Assembly (NCBI GenBank): GCA_030248215.1
Contig: JASANG010004103.1
Span: forward strand, 62,001 to 126,000
Length of the DNA: 64,000 bases
Origin: Enoplolaimus lenunculus
Taxonomy: Eukaryota > Nematoda > Enoplea > Enoplida > Thoracostomopsidae
Reading direction: 5' to 3'
Position 1 is the first letter of the stretch. Each line of letters begins with the position of its first letter. Under the pieces are notes generated by a model. That model had not been told where the DNA came from. It made no database searches and saw nothing but the letters and a program-made list of their open reading frames with translations. Below, piece by piece: positions 42,620 through 52,796 of the stretch. A program made the translations under genes and the position numbers.

Positions 42620-42951
42620 CGAGCCCGTTGCCAAGAGGGGCCAGGTGGGGGCTCAGCCCCTCTGGAAAATTTTGGGCCCCCCTACACTGCAAAAAATGTG
42701 GAGTCAAATTGACTCTTTCCGAAATAGGCTCTTCAGGACTACACACCCTTCGAATTTGACTCTGGCGGAGTCGAAGTTTGACTCAGTGTGTGTAGTCAGG
42801 AAAAGCCTATTTTGGACAGAGTCAATTTGACTCACCATTTTTGCAGTGTGGAAAGGTTTCAAACTTGCTGGTAACTCATTGAAAACCCTTGTATGCCCCT
42901 CCTGAAAAATTTTTAGCCCCCTCCTAGCGAGGTGAGCTGGCTACGGGCCTG
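42620..42951 (+). mobile_element. hAT-type MITE family 1 with nested insertion and perfect TSD
   Basis: The outer element begins CGAGCCCGTTGCCAAGAG and ends GGCTACGGGCCTG. The perfect 8-bp TSD ATGTCTTG lies at 42612-42619 and 42952-42959. It is about twice the usual length because a 164 bp palindromic element (42685-42848) sits inside it. Removing that element leaves a standard family 1 layout. Confidence 0.95.
42685..42848. mobile_element. palindromic fold-back element (CACTGCAAAAA ends) nested in family 1
   Basis: It begins CACTGCAAAAAATGTGGAGT and ends GACTCACCATTTTTGCAGTG. The arms (AGTCAAATTGACTC, AATAGGCT, GACTACACAC and their complements) pair over about 65 bp each. A second small palindrome in the loop (TTCGAATTTGACTC / GAGTCGAAG) makes almost the whole element one hairpin. 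The flanks are TA on the left and TG on the right, compatible with a mutated TA target. It is the only copy in the window and is younger than its host copy. Confidence 0.88.
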
Positions 42952-42959
42952 ATGTCTTG

Positions 42960-43985
42960 GTGGCGTTACTTATTCTAACGCCAGAAGAACCACCAAAGTA
43001 TACATATGTAAGAATTACAAATTTTAAAATTTCCTTCCAAAAGTTCAAAGTACTTCTGCACCCCCTCCCCCTGCTTAGAGTCCGGTAGAGCTTCAGCAAG
43101 TTTAAGCTCAAAACAGTCTGTAGTCAAAAATATTTGAAACTTTCTCATGCCAACATTCGTAAACACATGTTTACTGCCTTGCAATACTTAAATGTGACGC
43201 AAAATTTATCAAAATCAAAAAATTTTATAAATACAAACAAGGCATCAGCGAGCAACTTGTCATGCAATCAATCTTCAAAGCGAGTTATTCTATAAATATT
43301 TTTGTTCAAAATTCAGTTATATATATACATATATAAATATATACATATATATACATATATATCTATATATACATATATAAATATATACATATATACACAC
43401 ACATATACATATATATATTTAGTGTCAAATTTTAGTAGTTTTGAAATTTTTTCTTCTAATATATAGCAGTACTTATATTCCGAAAAACTATTATATTAAA
43501 ACCTGTGTACCGTATTAAGCAGCTTAAACTCTTGTAAAAGCTGAAAATTTTGAGATGCAAATTGTTCATCTAAAGCTGACAGCGTGTTTTCTGTACCTAC
43601 GGCTGAAATCTTAAATGTAAAATTTCGAAACACAAAACGTTGTTCAATCCGAAATCTTTAATAAGAATATTGCTTTTCCTGAAAATATTGCAAAAAATCT
43701 AAATATTCCGATCCCAAACTGTAAAATTCCATTTTTTTAAACGCCAGAAACCACAAAATCAGTGTATAATATTTTTTCATTAAGTATTATCGGTGTTATA
43801 GAATATAAAATCTAAAGATCCGTACAGAAGTAAAAATCAAAATTTCAAAACAAAGTTACACAACCGAAATCAAGGCCGAAACAGCCATCCCCCGTAGCCC
43901 CATTTGTGGGACCCGTTCCAAAGATGGGGCTACCACCCTAACAATATTTTAAACAAAAAAAATTGACAACTGTTTTGGTCATCAC
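42960..43985. other. no supportable gene; AT-rich with microsatellite
   Basis: Apart from the TATACA microsatellite at 43317-43421, the stretch is AT-rich and unremarkable. The 43975-44062 segment ends AGCTCTGGCACTG, a likely hAT-like terminus. Confidence 0.5.
43317..43421. repeat. TATACA/TATA microsatellite
   Basis: Imperfect ATATATACAT units over about 105 bp. Confidence 0.9.
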
Positions 43986-44062
43986 AAAGGACCCCCAGCC
44001 CGGAAAGTTGTGGGCTCCCACACCGGAATGTTGTGGGCACCCACCGTAGCCAGCTCTGGCAC

Positions 44063-45187
44063 TGACCTAAATTCAAATATTTTAAATTGAAAATCCATTT
44101 CTTCCTGTTCCGACCGAATTTTCGTTTCGTTGCAATATTTCGAATAATTCATTATCTTACAGACAGCGTCATAATGCGTATTAATTCCGCTAAACGAGTT
44201 CATATTTTAGGGTTTAAAAGTACAGAAACTGTAATATTTTAAGATTTGACCACTCGCGCAACGAAGAGTTGTTAGTCGGTAATGCAAGAACATTTCTAGA
44301 GACGCAAGAGAAGGACAAATTTCCCAAATATATACAATTGTTTTAAGGAAAAATTTTTCGACCAAGGGGGGGAATGCCCGTAGGAGGCGCGAGCACGCCC
44401 CCTCTGCTTCATATTCGGTAGTTGCGGCCCAAGGTTCGAAAGGCCGGCTCAAATTTGAAACAAAGTGTAATGCGTTCCCAGGATTAGGATACCAAAATCG
44501 CTAGGCGTGCTGTTTTAAACACCGGAAACTCCGGCACTTAAAACACCGAGATCCGAAGCGAACCGGAAATAATACTCACATAATACAACTAAAATTTCTA
44601 AGCCGCAATAAGAGTTTTTGACTTTAGCAGGTACAGAATTGATTTTCCAAATGCTTATACGCAGTCAATAGACATGTGTAAAGTTGCTACGTGAGCCTAT
44701 GATGCACAGGTTTATATCGGCCAATGAGTCGATGAGACGTTTTGGGTATTTAACAAAGCCCGTTAAGTTTTTGTCTTTCAAAAGTGGGGGGCGAGGTCAA
44801 AAACGGCTGCTAAATTTGACGATTCAAAAAGTGGGGCCGCTTCAAATAGCGGTGCTAGGTGCCGGCTTAAAATGAAGCCAGCCGTCATTTCAATTAAATC
44901 GTTGCAATTTGGCGATAGTAGCGTTGAATTTAAAACGAAATTTTCATTCCGCTCATGAACGTAACGATTGCAGCCTATGAGAAAAATCCACTGAACTATT
45001 AATAATTCAACCTACGAAATTCACCAACGGCAGAGAAATATACACTTTTGAAAGTAATCTTTCGGAATTATGTTATATAATAGCGAAATATATTAAGTTC
45101 AAAGAACTTAAACGTATCGTTAAAGCAGATTTTAAAATATACATTTCAAAAATAGAATGGTCGAAATAATACCGCTGCTCCTGTACG
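44063..45187. other. no supportable gene
   Basis: The GC-richer patch at 44785-44875 (AGTGGGGGGCGAGG then AAGTGGGGCCGC) looks like a fragment of the CAGTGCCGG hAT group. No other feature was seen. Confidence 0.5.
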
Positions 45188-45930
45188 CAGCGGCGGATCC
45201 AGAAATTTCTAATGCGGTTGTGGCTCCAGGCCAAAGGTTAGGAGCATGCTACAAACGTATGTGGCAATTTTCTGAGGGAGAAAATAGTAAGAAAGCAAGT
45301 TTATTAATTAATCACAAAAAAATTTCTGACGTGGTGGGTAGAGGCGGATCCAAAAATTTCTGACAGTGGGGAGGGCAATCAAATGTTATAAAACGCAAAA
45401 ATTGTAAGGTAGGAGGGACATTCCCAGTTTATTACAAGAAATTCTGCGAAAAAAATGTTTAAAAATTGCAAGGTAGAGGGACATTACCAGTTTATTACAA
45501 GAAATTCTGCGAAAAAAAATTTTAAAAATTGTAAGGTAGAGGGACATTACCAGTTTATTACAAGAAATTCTACGAAAAAAACATTAAAAATTATAAGGTA
45601 AGGGGACATTACTATTGTATCAAAAAATTCTACGGGAAATAGAGTCGGGAATCCTCAAAAACGCAGCGCACACTGAGTACACTGTTTTATAAAACAGAAT
45701 GTGACCAGTTGCATACTCTTGTCTAAAAAGTATCATCCAGTCTTGGTGATACGACATATTTTTTTGTTGAAAGAGTCAGATTAATTATTCAAATTTTCTT
45801 AGGTTTTTCTCGGCAAGATTATTCTATCAATTTGTACCACTAGCGGATCCAGAGGATAGCAGCATAAAGTAATAATCGTGGTTCGTAACTAATTGCCAGA
45901 ACGCCGTCAGAAATTTTTGGTTCCGCCACT
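45188..45930 (+). mobile_element. hAT-like element with internal 58-bp repeats
   Basis: It begins CAGCGGCGGATCCAGAAATT and ends TTTTTGGTTCCGCCACT. A further AGAGGCGGATCCAAAAATTT at about 45342 and CACTAGCGGATCCAGAGG at 45838 suggest two or three overlapping or nested related elements. No coding frame is present. Its interior matches the shorter element at 41.5 kb. Confidence 0.6.
45405..45640. repeat. 58-bp tandem repeat, about 4 units
   Basis: Each unit reads AAAATTGTAAGGTAGAGGGA, then CATTACCAGTTTATTACAAG, then AAATTCTGCGAAAAAA. The last unit is diverged. The array lies inside the hAT-like element. Confidence 0.9.
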
Positions 45931-47326
45931 AAATGTAACTCTAGCGTTAGGGTATTTCAGCTATATGAAAATATATACAGGGTCTGATCGACTTCCACTC
46001 GTAATATTTCAATGACCTGCTAAATTAAAATGCTAAGCTATAACATTTTCAAATTCATAGAATATTGCAGTCTAAAATATCTCAAATTTTGGTAATTAAG
46101 CTAATGGCCGCCACTCAAAGTATCTTAGACTCAAATTTCGACTCGGCTTCAACGGACTGACTCGCCTGACTCTGACAGTTCTAAGGGGCCACCCAAACCG
46201 TAGAATGTGGACTTGAATCAAAACCAAAATTATACAGTAAGATTGAACGCAAAATTGTGTTTGGTATCTCGCTCGTATTGCTCGCTAGGATTTCTTCCAC
46301 TTATTTGTTGCACGACCCCTGCGTCAGAAATTATTCAAATTCCGTCATTGTGTCCTGCTTACACGCTGAACACAAGTTAAAATGTGACATATGTCAGTAT
46401 CTCAGACAACAGTAAAGGGCATGGATGTCTAAGAGCCTAAAATTCTTATATTAAGCTAAACAATACTTAGAACAACGCGTCTAGCGAATCTAAATTAAAT
46501 TATAGCCGACTTTTAGACCAAGTCTTTTAATATTAGAAAACACTTACCGGTCGTTCAAATAGAAATTATATATTGTTACAGGGATGGTGGCGGTATTTAT
46601 GCAGCGTTCACAATATAAAATGTCATTTTGCCACCAAAAATGCTACAAGGCAGGGGTAACAAGTGACAATTTTCAAAATTGCCTCGCGTTAACCCTATCC
46701 CAACGGGGATTTTGCGTTGACCCCACCCTAACGCTTGTCACAAGTTGCTCTGTAACTCGTGTTTGTTTAGTAATTCAGGATGGGCCAAGAGATATGTTGA
46801 GGGTCCAGTAGATCTTACCCAACTTAAAAATTCTTGTACCTTTTGCCAAACAGTTTTCAGATAAAGGGGTCAAGATGTTCGCAAACAGTACGGTGACCTT
46901 CGTATTCGGCTCCAGTTGTCGTCCTGACACATAATTTCATTCAGCTTAGCCCGGAATACAAGATAGGCATGGTTAAATTGATAGACCCTTTACGACTTTT
47001 TGGGGGTGGCTAAGCATTTTTGGTTTGGGATCGCCTAACTCAGTCGAAACTATTCAGGCATCGTTTTCGAAAGTTAACGGCATCCGCCGATCAAGGGAAG
47101 CTCCGGAACTTGGTGGGGGTCAGCATTTTTATAAAACAAAAATCATTTAAATGTGAATAATTTCTTAGCTAAGCTGACTGTAGGTATACACAAATCATGA
47201 ATTTAAAAAAGTTTTGCCTTGGCAACTGACAGACCCACGTATTCGTAGTCGCAGGTTCGAAATTAGCGGAACCAGAGCTTAAGCTAATATTTTATACTTT
47301 TGATAGAATTTCACTTAAAGTTGATA
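45931..47326. other. 1.4 kb without a supportable gene
   Basis: A 75-codon plus frame (46584-46811) follows a possible acceptor (TTGTTACAG|GG), but it overlaps an imperfect inverted repeat (GGGGTAACAAGTGACA / CGCTTGTCACAAGTTGC), which favours a MITE relic. Confidence 0.45.
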
Positions 47327-47334
47327 TTTTATTA

Positions 47335-47528
47335 GGCCCATGTATAGAACAGGGCCGGATCGTTTTCCGGAGATGCTATAATCGAGTCAGTTTAAGCTTT
47401 TGACTAATTTTTTTTGCATAGGCTTAGGCTTAGGCTTAGAAATAGGCTCATCCATACGCTTATAGGCTTAGGCTTAAGCTTAGGAATATGCTTATACTAC
47501 TGTTCCGGCCGTGTTCTATACATGAGCC
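47335..47528 (+). mobile_element. MITE family 2, complete copy with perfect TSD
   Basis: This 194 bp copy begins GGCCCATGTATAGAACAGGG and ends CCGTGTTCTATACATGAGCC. The perfect 8-bp TSD TTTTATTA lies at 47327-47334 and 47529-47536. The interior has CTTAGGCTTAGG arrays of moderate length. Confidence 0.93.
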
Positions 47529-47655
47529 TTTTATTAGCTGAACAACAAACAACAAAACTGTTTTAACAAACATTGCATCTTCTCTACTGCGAAATTTCGG
47601 CCAATAATTGAGGTTTATCGTAATTTAAGCTGTACCATCATCTTGTAGCCCCTTA

Positions 47656-47748
47656 GGGTTGGGTTGCGCTATACTTTACCTGTGCCGGACACCGCCGTGA
47701 ATCTATATTGGTAACGCGCAGAGGAGGGCGACAAGTATAGCACAACCC
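47656..47748 (+). mobile_element. MITE family 3 (Harbinger-like), short copy
   Basis: It begins GGGTTGGGTTGCGCTATAC and ends ACAAGTATAGCACAACCC. The left flank is TTA and the right TTG. At 93 bp it is the smallest copy. Confidence 0.82.
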
Positions 47749-47950
47749 TTGTAGTGTCTTTAGACTCATTAAATCAGTCTTGTCTTGAAATCATACGATT
47801 CCGTCAGCTGTTTCAGCAATCCTACCGCTAGGTTATAACGACTCCTGTGGGAAGCTAGTTAGCTAATTTTAATTAATTTATTGAGGTCTGTTTGAAATCG
47901 AAGACTTAAACACGGTTTGCTTAAGTAGAATCTTAGATGATGGTGTGTGA

Positions 47951-48081
47951 GGGTGACGCTATGTCGCCGTCCGTCACCGTCCGTCACTATACGGTATCGT
48001 ACGTGAGTAGTTCACAAACGATACCGCACGGTGACGTACGGTGACGAACGGTTAAAACGTCATCTAAAGTATAGCGTCACT
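47951..48081 (+). mobile_element. MITE family 3 (Harbinger-like) copy
   Basis: It begins GGGTGACGCTATGTCGCCG and ends TAAAGTATAGCGTCAC. The core has TATACGGTATCGTACG and ACGATACCGCACGGTGACG, a nearly perfect palindrome. Confidence 0.85.
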
Positions 48082-48549
48082 TCTAGGAGGCAGACGCCCA
48101 GAAAAAGGCTTTGGTCGCTTGCTAGAAACATTTAATATTTTAACTCTTACCGAGTAATTTGGAACTTATAAAGTTGAAATAATTGAATTTAGATTTGAAA
48201 CGCCAAGAGACATTGTTCGAACTCAATAATCTAACCTACGTCTAAAAAGCAATGACAAAATTTTAAAAATTCCAAGTCTTTAATTTACGCTAACAATTGG
48301 ACCGTTAAACTATTATATGAGACATTCTTTAATGTGACTAATCACTTTGAATTTTTGAATTTTGAGAAAGTTTGAACGGCAAATTTTTGAACAAATATTG
48401 CCAAATTTTCTCATCATTTTAAACAAAATTTAAGCCATTTTCGAGTAAAATATTTTAACTCAAAATCAAAAACCGCAACCTAAATCCACCCACGCAAATG
48501 TCCGCGTGAGAAAAAGGGCGAGACCTGAATGCTGACAAAAATACCGTCG
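48082..48549. other. no supportable gene
   Basis: AT-rich, with repeated AAAATTTT-type words but no defined repeat. Confidence 0.5.
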
Positions 48550-48745
48550 TGTAGCTACAGTCTCATAAACTGGTTGGGGGGTAGTAACCCCAATATGCTA
48601 AAAGGGGCTAAAAAAATTTTCAGCATACTCAGTCGAAAGCTTTCCGATGACTTATATAAGCCATATCTACAACTGATCCAGGAGGTGCAATATTTTTTCG
48701 GGACTGAGCCCTTTTCGGGGGACCCCTGTGCCGATGAGCCTGTGG
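48550..48745 (-). mobile_element. degenerate hAT-type MITE family 1 copy
   Basis: The order of blocks matches reversed family 1: a GTAGCTACAG end, a GGGGCTAAAAAAATTTTCAG block, CTTTCCGATGACTTATATAA, TCCAGGAGG, then GGGACTGAGCCC. The termini are too diverged to define a TSD. Frames on both strands are shadows. Confidence 0.6.
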
Positions 48746-51700
48746 TCCGTCCAACAAAGTAGCCCAGAAATCGATGTATATCGGGTAAACAAAAAAACCA
48801 CAAAATAACAATCAGCCGAGACTTTAACCAAATAAAGATACCATCGTCATATGGTAAGACTGGAACCGATTACCGAATGAATGCAACATACCTCTACATC
48901 TCTCTCGCCAGAGCAATAAAGAACTCTTGGAAAATTGTTAGCGTTTTTTTGTGGAAAATTTTGAAAAATTTATTTCCGGCCCCCACTGACAGCGACCCGT
49001 AATTTAAGGTGAATACCAGCCAGCAAATTTGGTTGTTGCTCTGGAGGCTGGAACAGAGCATCAGCTGCAAGGGATGAAGGGGTGTCCTGCTTACGAACAT
49101 CCTCGCGAATCGATAGCGCAGTTTTCTACAATGGCGACAGAGTTTTATGATACGGAAAGTTTACCCGGTCGCCTCTAAAAATTGTGTTGAACCCTTTACT
49201 AAGAATTCCTAAGTAATGGCACTAGCGGATCTAAAGGGATGGGAGGACATTCGGCCACCCGCCGTCAGGTCTTGAAATGGTACGCGCCCTACTTTACATT
49301 TTTCTCCTTCAGAATATTGGCGTATGTGTATATATGGCATACTCACAAATTTGTCTGCCCGCCTCCAGTACTCAACGAACCCGAAGCTGAATATCAAGCT
49401 AGGGCCGAAACCAACCTGCCATCTTTTCAAAATTTTCCGACACCTTCTAGTTTTGGTCCCGTTGGTTAAACTATTCGAAATGCTCGTATGCCCCGTTCAA
49501 ATCTTATTCGCTCCCTCAAACACGACGTCAGGCTGCAAACACCTGACTATGGACCTGTTTGCTCGTTGTAATTGCTGAAATGATTCAGTCGATATGAATT
49601 TCAAACAATTTGTCCCTGATGATTAAATTTTTTTCTCAAAAACATTACCAAAAACGGTGACTTAGCTAGTGAATGTAATATTTTCGCGCGCAGTCTGGCA
49701 CGCCAAGTGTCATTAAATTTGTACCTGGCGCCCTCCCAACGCCAAAATCACGAACTTCTCACAACCGGCAAAGCATACAAGAATCAATTTATTTATTTAT
49801 TTTATTTATTTATTTATTTATTGCAAATACAAGGTTGCGGATTTGAAAAGGGCACAAGTGAACAGATGCTGTGCTGTCTGTACAGGTCAGCCGCCACCGG
49901 CGAATATATAATGTTTCGACAAGGCCTGGTTTGCAGCCAAGGGTCTATAATAATTCAGCGCAATTTGTTTTTCAAAATGTTTCAAACAGTCTTACACTGT
50001 GAACAACGGCATAACAAGAATTTCATGTCGAAAGGGTGCAAGTAAAATTTTTTCATTACTAAGATCTACAATATTGAATATTCTAATCCCTGTTAATAAT
50101 TCCTCGTTTCTTGTTTCTATAGAAATTTGAACAGGGGTCATTTTGCTTGTAGGCGACACCCCTCTGAATGCGCACTGGGTTCATTTGTTTTTCAAAATAA
50201 GGGACATTTTGAGTAAAAGGGAAATGACTTGTGCAATTTATGTTTTTTTGTAATTTAAAATTGTTAAGTTTAATATGTATCCCTGGTTTTCAAGAAACAC
50301 TATTTCCAAAATATCTCTTGGATGCCGGACGTCCACCCCTGTTTTGGATTGACGGGCAGTGGTCAGCACTAAGCCGTACTTAGCGCTCACCACACCCGTC
50401 CAATGGGGGGAGAAATTTGCACCCAAGGGGTCTGTCACAAAATATCAAAATACAATTTTTTAGCAGAAAATTTGTAATTTGTCTTCTAAATTCCTACTGT
50501 CTGACAGTTCGCTTGCTACCGAACGCTCGGTATCACGACAATTCGTCGCCCGAAAACTCGTCGATCGACTCTTTTTAACTCGAAATTTCATCGACTCGAC
50601 ATTTTTTGATACCCATCACTATGCTTAAGCTTAGGCTTAGGTTTAAGGTTACGCTTAGAATTATGCTTAGATCAATGGACCGGCTCTAGGACACTGTTGG
50701 GTGGCAAGTTGTCGGGCGACGAATTGTCGTAGATTCCGACCGCTCGCAAGGACACTATTAATTGTGCTAATTTGGAAAATATGAAATATTTTTTGAATTT
50801 TGGGAATCCTTTACGATTGACTTTGGAAAAACATTCTTAGACCGTTGGCACAACTTGGGTTCGTCTAAAGACATAGAATGAACAAAATGCAAAATGCTTC
50901 TGAAGCAGGTTTTACCCGCATACAAGGGTATAAAGTGTTTAAATGTCACAATCACAGGCTCGGGTCCACTCTGTAAAGCCAGAGACCACCATAATAACGG
51001 GCAGTTACGACTTTAGCTCGAGCAAATTCGTATAGTTACAGTGGAACATGCGGCATTGAGTTCCGTCAACAATTTTTCTGCCAACTACTTTTTGTTTCAT
51101 GCGTGAATTTTGGGATGCTTAATCAGAGTCATCAAATATTTTCCAAAACAGAAATTTGCCCCCCCCCCCCGCCCCCACAAATTGGCTACAGGGACTAATG
51201 GATTTGCACAAAGCATATAAGAGATGAAATAAAACCACCCGGGAATGAATTTTGAAAATTTAAAATTAAAAGTTTACACGACAGCTGACGTTCACTGAGA
51301 ACGTTTTGCCCCCCACTGCCGTATTACAGTGGTCATTGAGGTATTACTACGGAAACCTTGTGCACTCAAAGAAAAATGTGATTACAAGAATAATAACATA
51401 TCACAATTGTAGAGGAAAGCAATATTAATAATGTATAAAAACACAGAACTTAAATCTGAAAAATTAAATGTATTTTATATGTCCTTAAAAACGGTTTATA
51501 GCACTTAATTTTTCGGTGCAAGTATTGTTTAAGACATCATCGAAGCCTCCGGTTCGTCGACGACAGCTAGCGAGTGCCTGGTCATGTGCCGTGCCCAAAG
51601 TTGAAGCCCGCAAACCGAAATAAATCGGAGCAGTGTGTGACCTCTTTTTGTCTTAGACGAAATAGACCGTTGCTTTGATATTGTACTAAGATTTAGATCT

Positions 51701-51997
51701 ACATATTTGAACCTTAATTCCAAGCAATTTTCATAAATACAGCGATCACCGTACCGGTGCCAACTTCGGGCTCAACCTTCCAACCAAACAGCCACCTGAA
51801 AACAGTTTTTTAACCTGGTTTTGAAATCGTTCTAAATCTCTGAAATGGTTACTGAAATGCTTACCTTAACCTTATTTTGACATTTCTCTACTAAATTATC
51901 CTCAAGCTTAGATATAGGATCTGGTAGAAACTGGGTTTTTCCTGAGTAAATTTCAACGAACCCTTTAAATGAATTAGGTTTAATTTAAGTAAATATC
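48746..51997. other. 3.2 kb without a supportable gene
   Basis: It holds a TTTA microsatellite (49786-49822), ACGACAATTCGTCG-type repeats at 50526-50610 and 50698-50740 with a TTAGGC fragment between them, and hAT-like ends near 49219. A 64-codon minus frame (51529-51723) and an overlapping longer frame are GC-richer than the surroundings but unrecognised and without clear splice sites. Confidence 0.45.
49786..49822. repeat. (TTTA)n microsatellite
   Basis: TTTA repeats, one unit interrupted. The context on the minus strand could be the tail of a LINE, but no coding remnant is next to it. Confidence 0.85.
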
Positions 51998-52001
51998 TTA
52001 A

Positions 52002-52261
52002 CCCCTTCTCACATTGAGTTGCCTGTAGGCAACTCAGCGTAGTGTATTACGTTAAATAATATATCGAACCGTGTTTAACAATTGCAGCACGTATACATAG
52101 CACTAAATCACCACAAGACGTGAGAGCCCCCTCGGGCTCGAGCGTCAAGCTCCTATAGCTGAGTGGTGATGGTATACGCCTCCCACGCCAGTTACCCGAG
52201 TTCGAATCCTAGCATAAAAGTAGGTCTCAGGGGAAATAGAAAATATTCATGTGAGAAAGGG
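52002..52261 (+). mobile_element. MITE family 5, tRNA-like piggyBac-type element, subfamily B copy 1, TTAA both sides
   Basis: This 260 bp copy is flanked by TTAA at 51998-52001 and 52262-52265, the exact target of piggyBac transposases. Its ends are CCCCTTCTCACATTGAG and CATGTGAGAAAGG(G). A perfect hairpin GAGTTGCC-TGTA-GGCAACTC lies near the left end and GAGCCCCCTCGGGCTC before the tRNA-like part. Subfamily B differs from A in the left third but shares the tRNA-like block and the right terminus. Confidence 0.9.
52149..52212 (+). ncRNA. tRNA-like Pol III segment in family 5 (best preserved B box)
   Basis: It begins GCTCCTATAGCTGAGTGGTG. Box A TAGCTGAGTGG fits TRGCNNAGYNGG exactly. Box B AGTTCGAATCC matches GGTTCGAATCC at 10 of 11. 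The loop CTCCCAC would carry CCC at the anticodon position, resembling a glycine tRNA. The acceptor 3' strand is missing, and no T-run follows before the element end, so any transcript would run into the flank. Confidence 0.7.
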
Positions 52262-52407
52262 TTAAAAATGATTCTAAAATATAATTGGCTCCTAAGAGTT
52301 TTCTAGTTCGTCCCAATCCTTATGTTAGAATGTCTGCGGGTCTGTCAAGTTTACACAGATCGAGAAGTTCCATCGTTTTAAAACTGGGTGACGCGTCTGT
52401 ATTTTGT

Positions 52408-52796
52408 AAACAAACGGAATAAGAATCCCAGTAAATTCGTCCCTGAAAACAAACGGAATAAGAATCCCAGCAAATTCGTCCCTGAAAACAAACGGAATAA
52501 GAATCCCAGCAAATTCGTCCCTGAAAACAAACGGAATAAGAATCCCAGCAAATTCGTCCCTGAAAACAAACGGAATAAGAATCCCAGCAAATTCGTCCCT
52601 GAAAACAAACGGAATAAGAATCCCAGCAAATTCGTCCCTGAAAACAAACGGAATAAGAATCCCAGCAAATTCGTCCGTGAAAACAAACGGAATAAGAATC
52701 CCAGCAAATTCGTCCCTGAAAACAAACCGAATAAGAATCCCAGCAAATTGTCCCTGAAAACAAACGGAATAAGAATCCCAGCAAATTCGTCCCTGA
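52408..52796. repeat. 39-bp minisatellite, 10 units
   Basis: The unit is AAACAAACGGAATAAGAATC followed by CCAGCAAATTCGTCCCTGA. Nine units are 39 bp and one (around 52745) is 38 bp because a base is missing. Near identity points to recent expansion. The 39-bp period keeps several frames open on both strands, but the 38-bp unit breaks every frame, which argues against coding. Confidence 0.97.
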
